This document shows positions 39,975 to 43,940 of a stretch of 43,940 nt of DNA, one piece after another. The stretch comes from an uncultured Clostridia bacterium. GTDB lineage: Bacteria > Bacillota > Clostridia > TANB77 > CAG-508. The position numbers and the translations under genes are program-made. The DNA lies in assembly GCA_944386195.1 (NCBI GenBank), contig CALXAD010000015.1, forward strand, positions 1-43,940, in the 5' to 3' direction. The notes below the pieces were generated by a model. It made no database searches and was not told where the DNA came from. It saw only the letters and a list, made by a program, of their open reading frames with translations. Position 1 is the first letter of the stretch. The number at the start of each line of letters is the position of its first letter.

Positions 39975-40541
39975 ATGGGAATTACTATTGCAGAAGCAAT
40001 AGAGCCAATTATAGTTCAAAATCCAAGAAAAGAAAGCATAGTAATAGAAGCTAAGCAAAGTGGCTATTCTAAAGACCAAATTTTTACAAGTAGTATATTT
40101 CAAGAGAAGATAAAAGCAAAATTTGTAGGATTACAAAAGTTAGAAGCAAATATATATTACCCTGTATATGCATCAGTAGAAGTAAGCAATCAAGAATTGT
40201 ATCTTAGTGGCAAAAATGGATATGATAATGCACAAATAATTTTGGATAATATTTGTAGTCTTTTATCTCAAGATGGAATTATTGCAAGAAGTATTAAATT
40301 ATCAGATATGGAAATGTTAAATTACAGGAAAGAAAGAAGATTACCAGTTTATTGGTTAGCAGAACAAGAGGAAGAAAAATTTTCTAAATATACAGATTAT
40401 GGTATTAATTATTTTTATTATGGAAAAGTAATTAGTGAATTAATGTATAGTTCTGATATGATAGTTGAAAATTGTGGATGCCATGGTATTAGACCAGTAT
40501 TTGTTAAAGAAGTTGAAGTTGCTGATATTAACGAAGCTTGA
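39975..40541 (+). CDS. YWLAS-RPVV family protein, array 2 copy 6, ended early by TGA
   Basis: 188 residues from ATG 39975 behind GAAAGGA. N-terminus MGITIAEAIEPIIVQNPRKE groups it with copy 7 as a subfamily. Has SGYSKDQIFTSSIF, YLSGKNGYDNAQIILDNIC and ARSIKLSDM. The variable segment begins VYWLAEQEEE and ends GIRPVFV. The frame stops at TGA 40539-40541, but eight more codons in the same frame give KFCWIEL and TAA, restoring the usual final tryptophan. So a recent stop mutation has probably trimmed it by about nine residues. Confidence 0.7.
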   Translation: MGITIAEAIEPIIVQNPRKESIVIEAKQSGYSKDQIFTSSIFQEKIKAKFVGLQKLEANIYYPVYASVEVSNQELYLSGKNGYDNAQIILDNICSLLSQDGIIARSIKLSDMEMLNYRKERRLPVYWLAEQEEEKFSKYTDYGINYFYYGKVISELMYSSDMIVENCGCHGIRPVFVKEVEVADINEA

Positions 40542-40574
40542 AAATTTTGTTGGATTGAACTGTAATGGAAAAAA

Positions 40575-40610
40575 TGAAAACAGACCTCTTAAATAAGGGG
40601 TCTGTTTTCT
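40575..40610 (+). terminator. array 2 copy 6 terminator
   Basis: GAAAACAGACCTCTTA paired with TAAGGGGTCTGTTTTC. Confidence 0.85.
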
Positions 40611-40628
40611 TGAAAATAATACATATTG

Positions 40629-40679
40629 TTGATACTTTATGTAAAATATGATAAAATAGATGCATACAGCAAAAGCTGT
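40629..40679 (+). promoter_or_regulatory. array 2 copy 7: promoter and 5' RNA hairpin
   Basis: TTGATA, a 17-base spacer, TAAAAT, then ACAGC-AAAA-GCTGT (40666-40679). Confidence 0.8.
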
Positions 40680-40710
40680 TTGCAAAATCATTTTAGTGGA
40701 AGGACTAAAA

Positions 40711-41280
40711 ATGGGTATACCTATTGCAAAGGCAATGGAACCAATTATAATTCAAAACCCGGGAAAAAGACATTATAAAATTAAGCCAGAAGAAAGTGGA
40801 ATTAATTATAATCAATTTTTCTCAAGCAAAAATTTCCCTGCTGAAATAAAAGGAGATTTTCTTGGATTAGTAAAAGAAAAAGGGAAAATTTATCCAGCAT
40901 ATGTGTTGGAAATAAGTGGTAAAAAGTTGTGGCTTTCTGGTAAGATAGGTTATGATAAAGGACCATCTATCATGGATAATATATGTCATGAACTTTTTGC
41001 ACAAGATGGAATTCTTAAATCTAGAAGTATAAAAATGACGGATTTAGGAGCATTTCATTATGAGAAAGAAAAATTGATATATTGGCTTGCTTCTCGTGTT
41101 GAAATGTCTAGAGGTGATTATATTCATGGTGAATACTGCGTGGATGATGGAGTTATCAGAGTTGGTCGATGTTTTGACAATAATTATATTTATGATGGCT
41201 ACTATATTCGTCCTGTAGTTATTCTAGCTTGTACAGTTACAGGTACTAAAGGATATAATCGCTCTTGGGTTGAATTATAA
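40711..41280 (+). CDS. YWLAS-RPVV family protein, array 2 copy 7
   Basis: 189 residues from ATG 40711 behind GGAAGGA; the open frame upstream covers the leader hairpin. MGIPIAKAMEPIIIQNPGKR, SGINYNQFFSSKNFP (the Y of SGY is I here), YPAYVLEISG, GYDKGPSIMDNIC and SRSIKMTDL. Variable segment from IYWLASRVEMSRGDYIHGEY through DNNYIYDGYYIRPVVIL, rich in Y, D and G as in lectin-fold binding faces. Ends SWVEL. Confidence 0.7.
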   Translation: MGIPIAKAMEPIIIQNPGKRHYKIKPEESGINYNQFFSSKNFPAEIKGDFLGLVKEKGKIYPAYVLEISGKKLWLSGKIGYDKGPSIMDNICHELFAQDGILKSRSIKMTDLGAFHYEKEKLIYWLASRVEMSRGDYIHGEYCVDDGVIRVGRCFDNNYIYDGYYIRPVVILACTVTGTKGYNRSWVEL

Positions 41281-41281
41281 A

Positions 41282-41322
41282 AATAAACAGATCTCTTAAA
41301 TAAGGGGTCTGTTTACTTTTTT
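41282..41322 (+). terminator. array 2 copy 7 terminator
   Basis: AATAAACAGATCTCTTA paired with TAAGGGGTCTGTTTA, then CTTTTTT. Confidence 0.85.
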
Positions 41323-41364
41323 ATGTACTTTTAAACTTAAATTCTTAAGAAAAAATGAAAAAAG

Positions 41365-41392
41365 TTGACAACGGAAAGAAAAATAGTATAAT
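41365..41392 (+). promoter_or_regulatory. promoter of the hemolysin III-like gene
   Basis: TTGACA, a 16-base spacer, TATAAT. Confidence 0.75.
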
Positions 41393-41434
41393 CTTAATAA
41401 AACGAAATAGAATAAAATATAAAAGAGGTATATA

Positions 41435-42109
41435 ATGAAAAGAATAAAATTAAAAGATAGAATACTTCCTACATATACAAAGGGAGAAGAAATATTTAAT
41501 ATGACATCACATATAGTAGGTGCAGTACTTGGCGTTGTTGCATTAGTGTTATGTGTTGTATTTGCAGCAATACGAGGAAATGGATTTGGAGTTGTAAGTG
41601 GTTCTATATATGGTGTAACAATGATAATACTCTATACAATGTCTAGCATATATCATGGACTTAGTCCAAAAAGATATTCTAAAAAAGTATTTCAAGTATT
41701 AGACCATTGTTCAATATTTTTATTAATAGCAGGTTCATATACTCCATTTGCATTATGCACAATACGTGAAGCAGACCCTGTATCTGGATGGGTTATATTT
41801 GGAGTAATATGGTTTGTAGCAATTCTTGGAATAGTTTTAAATTCAATTGATATAAAAAAGTTTAAGGTATTTTCAATGATATGTTATTTAGTAATGGGAT
41901 GGTGCATAATATTTAAAGTAGGCATGTTACCTGAATTACTAGGAACAGCAGGATTTGTGTTAGTATTACTAGGTGGAATTGCATATACTGTAGGGGCAAT
42001 ACTTTATGGATTAGGTAAAAAACATAAATACATGCATTCTGTGTTTCATTTATTTATACTTTTAGGAAGTTTATTGCAATTTTTATGTATTTTATTATAT
42101 GTAATGTAA
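41435..42109 (+). CDS. hemolysin III / PAQR-family membrane protein
   Basis: 224 residues, seven membrane helices. Family motifs: YTKGEEIFNMTSHIVGAVLG (E...H), YTMSSIYHGLSPKR (S-x-x-x-H), VLDHCSIFLLIAGSYTPFAL (DH...Y-T-P) and a final HSVFHLFILLGSLLQF (H-x-x-x-H), which form a metal site in PAQR proteins. The name hemolysin comes from a Bacillus cereus homologue; in most bacteria the role is unclear. AGAGG precedes the ATG. It interrupts array 2 between copies 7 and 8. Confidence 0.9.
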   Translation: MKRIKLKDRILPTYTKGEEIFNMTSHIVGAVLGVVALVLCVVFAAIRGNGFGVVSGSIYGVTMIILYTMSSIYHGLSPKRYSKKVFQVLDHCSIFLLIAGSYTPFALCTIREADPVSGWVIFGVIWFVAILGIVLNSIDIKKFKVFSMICYLVMGWCIIFKVGMLPELLGTAGFVLVLLGGIAYTVGAILYGLGKKHKYMHSVFHLFILLGSLLQFLCILLYVM

Positions 42110-42112
42110 AAA

Positions 42113-42133
42113 GGAAGCAAAATACTTGCTTCC
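42113..42133 (+). terminator. hairpin after the hemolysin III-like gene
   Basis: GGAAGCAA / TTGCTTCC stem. The following bases are AT-rich but without a clean U-run. Confidence 0.55.
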
Positions 42134-42273
42134 CACAAAATTTAAATAATTTTAACATAAAAATGTAAAAAAATCAAATGATAAAAAACTTTGATTAAAA
42201 GAGAATAAATTCAAAAAAAAGAGATAATAATATAAAAGAGAAACTTAGAAGATATTTAATAACAAATTTAAAG
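42134..42273. other. AT-rich non-coding stretch
   Basis: I see no reading frame with a ribosome binding site and no stable hairpin here; it ends at the promoter of the following RNA gene. Confidence 0.5.
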
Positions 42274-42302
42274 TTGCTAATATAAAAATAATATGTTAGA
42301 AT
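42274..42302 (+). promoter_or_regulatory. promoter of the probable 6S RNA
   Basis: TTGCTA, a 17-base spacer, TAGAAT. Start expected near 42309. Confidence 0.55.
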
Positions 42303-42339
42303 AAAATCACATTAAGAACAAAGTAAAAAATAATGAAAA

Positions 42340-42536
42340 ATAAATTCCCTGCGTAGTGCGTATAGACTTAAATTTTTAGAACCAACACACATAGAAGAGG
42401 GGCCAATCTCTGAATATGGCGTGCAAGCTCACACAATAGTAGTGAGAAGCCCAGGAGTATTTAGGTAGGCACCCACCTGTTTTTAGGAACAGGTCCTTAA
42501 AAATTTAGACAGCTTACGGCTAAGGCGGGGCAAGAT
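42340..42536 (+). ncRNA. ssrS: probable 6S RNA
   Basis: A G+C-richer, non-coding stretch of about 195 bases folding into one long rod. The ends CCCTGC and GCGGGG pair, TAAATTTTTAG pairs with CTTAAAAATTTA, and the middle is left as a large internal bubble before an apical part (GGTAGGCACCCACC). This promoter-mimic layout is that of 6S RNA, which binds the housekeeping RNA polymerase in stationary phase. Blocks such as TTTTTAGAACCAACACACAT and TATTTAGGTAGGCACCCACC look like clostridial 6S sequences. Boundaries are approximate. Confidence 0.75.
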
Positions 42537-42610
42537 TTTTATAAAAAGCGATAGAGATATAGCTTTATAAAAATAAACTAAAAGAACCAGTTAACAAATA
42601 ACTGGTTTTT
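42537..42610 (+). terminator. hairpins after the 6S RNA
   Basis: TTTATAAA-AGC / GCTTTATAAA (42537-42572) and a terminator AACCAGTTA / TAACTGGTTTTT (42585-42610). Confidence 0.75.
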
Positions 42611-42612
42611 CT

Positions 42613-42663
42613 ATGTATATTATTGTAAATTATGGTAAAATAATAATATGCAGCAAAAGCTGT
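42613..42663 (+). promoter_or_regulatory. array 2 copy 8: promoter and 5' RNA hairpin
   Basis: Weak -35 (ATGTAT) and TAAAAT, then GCAGC-AAAA-GCTGT (42650-42663), closed by a G-U pair in place of A-U. Confidence 0.65.
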
Positions 42664-42694
42664 AATACAAAAAACTACCTACGAAAGGAAAAAA

Positions 42695-43285
42695 ATGAAT
42701 GTAAATAAATTCATTACTTTAAAAGAAGCAAAAAAAGCTATTATTGTTCCTAATCCAGGAGAAAGAAGTTTAATGATAAGGTCAATAGATAGTGGATATG
42801 AGAATAACCAAGTTTTTTCAAGTGAAGTTTTCCCAAGCAAAATCAGAGGAAGATTCTTAGGTTTAGTAGAAACTATGAAAGGAATTACACATCCTGCTTA
42901 TTTATTAAATGTAACTAATAAAGAATTATACCTTAGAGGCAAAAAAGGGTATGAAAATGGTCCTGCTATTATGAATGGTATTTGTAATACCATTTTAAAT
43001 CAAGATGGAATTCTTGAGGTAAGAAGTATAAAATGGGCAGATCTAAAGGCATTTAATTATAAGCAAGAAAAGCAACCTTGTTATTGGCTAGCTTCTTTAA
43101 ATGTATATGTTTATTCAGGAAATGAGCCTCAATACAGTATTTGCTATGTGAATAAAGGTAATGCAATTAATTTGGGATATGGTAATAATGGATATAATTC
43201 TTGTTATATTAGACCAGTTGTTGTATTAGATTCTATAGTTACTAATATTGATACAGGTTTAAAATGTTCTTGGATAGGAAGCTAA
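42695..43285 (+). CDS. YWLAS-RPVV family protein, array 2 copy 8
   Basis: 196 residues, ATG 42695 behind GAAAGGA. FITLKEAKKAIIVPNPGERS, SGYENNQVFSSEVFP, GRFLGLVE, HPAYLLNVTN, YLRGKKGYENGPAIMNGIC and VRSIKWADL. Variable segment from CYWLASLNVYVYSGNEPQYS to SCYIRPVVVL, with INLGYGNNGYNSC, the closest in style to known DGR-derived loops. Ends CSWIGS. Confidence 0.7.
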   Translation: MNVNKFITLKEAKKAIIVPNPGERSLMIRSIDSGYENNQVFSSEVFPSKIRGRFLGLVETMKGITHPAYLLNVTNKELYLRGKKGYENGPAIMNGICNTILNQDGILEVRSIKWADLKAFNYKQEKQPCYWLASLNVYVYSGNEPQYSICYVNKGNAINLGYGNNGYNSCYIRPVVVLDSIVTNIDTGLKCSWIGS

Positions 43286-43292
43286 AAGGTAG

Positions 43293-43330
43293 TAGCAAAC
43301 AGACCTCTTAAATAGGGGTCTGTTTGCTTT
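43293..43330 (+). terminator. array 2 copy 8 terminator
   Basis: TAGCAAACAGACCTCTTA paired with TAGGGGTCTGTTTGCT. Confidence 0.85.
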
Positions 43331-43340
43331 AGAAAAAATG

Positions 43341-43393
43341 TTGTTTGATGAAGATAAATATGTTACAATATGCAATGTACAGCTAAAAGCTGT
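43341..43393 (+). promoter_or_regulatory. array 2 copy 9: promoter and 5' RNA hairpin
   Basis: TTGTTT, a 17-base spacer, TACAAT, then ACAGC-TAAAA-GCTGT (43379-43393), with a five-base loop. Confidence 0.75.
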
Positions 43394-43424
43394 TGTATAA
43401 AGGTACTAAGTGAAAGGTTTAAAA

Positions 43425-43940
43425 ATGAAAGTAAAAAAAGAGGTTCCTTTTAATGAAGTAAAACGAAGAATAAAGGTTCCTAATCCAGAAAAAAGGAGGT
43501 ATACTGTAAGTCAAAGAAAAAGTGGTTATAACGAAAAACAAGTTTTTACAAGTGAAGTTTTTCCTAAAGAGATAAATGCCAAATTCATTGGTTATTATAT
43601 AACTAGTGATAAAAAGGTACATCCAGCATACATACTAGAAGTAAGCAAAAAAGAACTATTCCTTAAAGGATTTAAAGGAAGAAGATTTGGCAGAGACATA
43701 ATGCACCAATTGTGCAGAAAGCTTTTGTCACAAAAGGGAGTCCTTTATATAAGGAATGTTAAAAGGTCAGATTTAGGTGCAAAAGATTTTGATTATGAAA
43801 ATGAATCAAAAATCTATTGGCTTGCATCAAAGTATATTGATCAATTTAAATCAAATATGTTCTTTGTTAATGTCAATATAAAAATGTACATTTTTTTGAA
43901 AATAATTTTGTACAAAATTGTACATTTTTATTTTCAATTT
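43425..43940 (+). CDS. YWLAS-RPVV family protein, array 2 copy 9, cut by the window edge
   Basis: At least 172 residues from ATG 43425 behind GAAAGG; the frame is still open at the last base. Basic copy: KRRIKVPNPEKRRYTVSQRK, SGYNEKQVFTSEVFP, HPAYILEVSK, LFLKGFKGRRFGRDIMHQLC and IRNVKRSDL. After KIYWLASKYIDQFKSNMFFV the sequence turns into AT-rich, strongly palindromic DNA coding for hydrophobic residues, unlike the other copies. The 3' end may be replaced by inserted DNA. Confidence 0.6.
   Translation, partial: MKVKKEVPFNEVKRRIKVPNPEKRRYTVSQRKSGYNEKQVFTSEVFPKEINAKFIGYYITSDKKVHPAYILEVSKKELFLKGFKGRRFGRDIMHQLCRKLLSQKGVLYIRNVKRSDLGAKDFDYENESKIYWLASKYIDQFKSNMFFVNVNIKMYIFLKIILYKIVHFYFQF

Noticed and set aside
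42340..42536. tRNA, tmRNA or RNase P RNA at this locus
   Set aside because: No cloverleaf or tag-peptide segment and no conserved RNase P blocks; the rod with a central bubble fits 6S RNA.
15263..43330. Terminator hairpins as integron attC sites
   Set aside because: No integrase is present, the hairpins lack attC core sites, and each has the position of an intrinsic terminator.
14614..43940. The nine YWLAS-RPVV genes as targets of the template at 1941-2063
   Set aside because: The template encodes an RGG...SRLTL ending, not YWLAS...RPVV, and the copies do not share the fixed non-adenine positions a common template would impose.

Overview
The window is a very AT-rich bacterial chromosome segment with strong AGGAGG-type ribosome binding sites and A-ending codons. 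It carries sporulation sigma factor K, SepF/DivIVA, an oxygen-sensitive class III ribonucleotide reductase and TasA/camelysin-like matrix proteins. Together these indicate an anaerobic, spore-lineage Firmicute of class Clostridia, probably an uncultured gut species.

Layout. (1) 1-2.1 kb: a diversity-generating retroelement (DGR) made of a MutS-domain-I-like accessory gene, avd, a reverse transcriptase and an adenine-rich template repeat. A 19-bp tandem array lies at the window's left edge. (2) 2.2-4.2 kb: mobile-element remnants, namely a mini-SSB, a MobV relaxase with a recognisable oriT, and a type I holin-like toxin with a convergent antitoxin RNA. (3) 4.5-7.7 kb: a phospholipase C-like protein, a foreign-looking nucleotidyltransferase-like gene, an MBL hydrolase, a biotin ligase and a TIGR04086-type membrane protein. 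(4) 7.8-14.5 kb: three TasA-like proteins and a secreted ChW-like protein, then HD hydrolase-SecD-SecF and a flavodoxin. (5) 14.5-18.3 kb and 39.9 kb to the right edge: two tandem arrays with nine copies in all of one ~200-residue family. Each copy is its own cassette with a promoter, a 5' RNA hairpin, the gene and a terminator. (6) 18.4-28.1 kb: housekeeping genes (mutL, miaA, an HlyD-like adaptor, sepF, divIVA, an Rpn nuclease, an ATPase-Asp23 fusion, cmk, plsC). (7) 28.2-30.9 kb: a pilin-like DGR target with a variable region at its 3' end, preceded by a short leader ORF holding (AG)13 and two terminator hairpins, and followed by a structured intergenic region and a second MutS-like accessory gene. 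(8) 30.9-39.9 kb: typA, trmR, a U32 hydroxylase gene, a DUF368 gene, sigK, a Crp/Fnr regulator and nrdDG. (9) 42.3 kb: a probable 6S RNA.

The most striking observation is translational. Six genes (DGR reverse transcriptase, TIGR04086 protein, third TasA-like protein, HD hydrolase, DUF368 protein, sigK) each appear broken by a +1 frameshift, and in every one the break is an in-frame CGG codon. Reading 'NNN C GGN' (skip the C, decode GGA/GGU as glycine) restores the expected protein each time. CGG is otherwise almost absent: by eye I found only two other in-frame CGG codons. This looks like genome-wide +1 recoding at CGG rather than six separate lesions.

A second theme is surface variation. 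A DGR, a diversified pilin, a possible phase-variable leader and two expanding arrays of variable YWLAS...RPVV proteins occur within 44 kb. The template repeat here does not match the pilin variable region at non-adenine positions, so the two are not a cognate pair.
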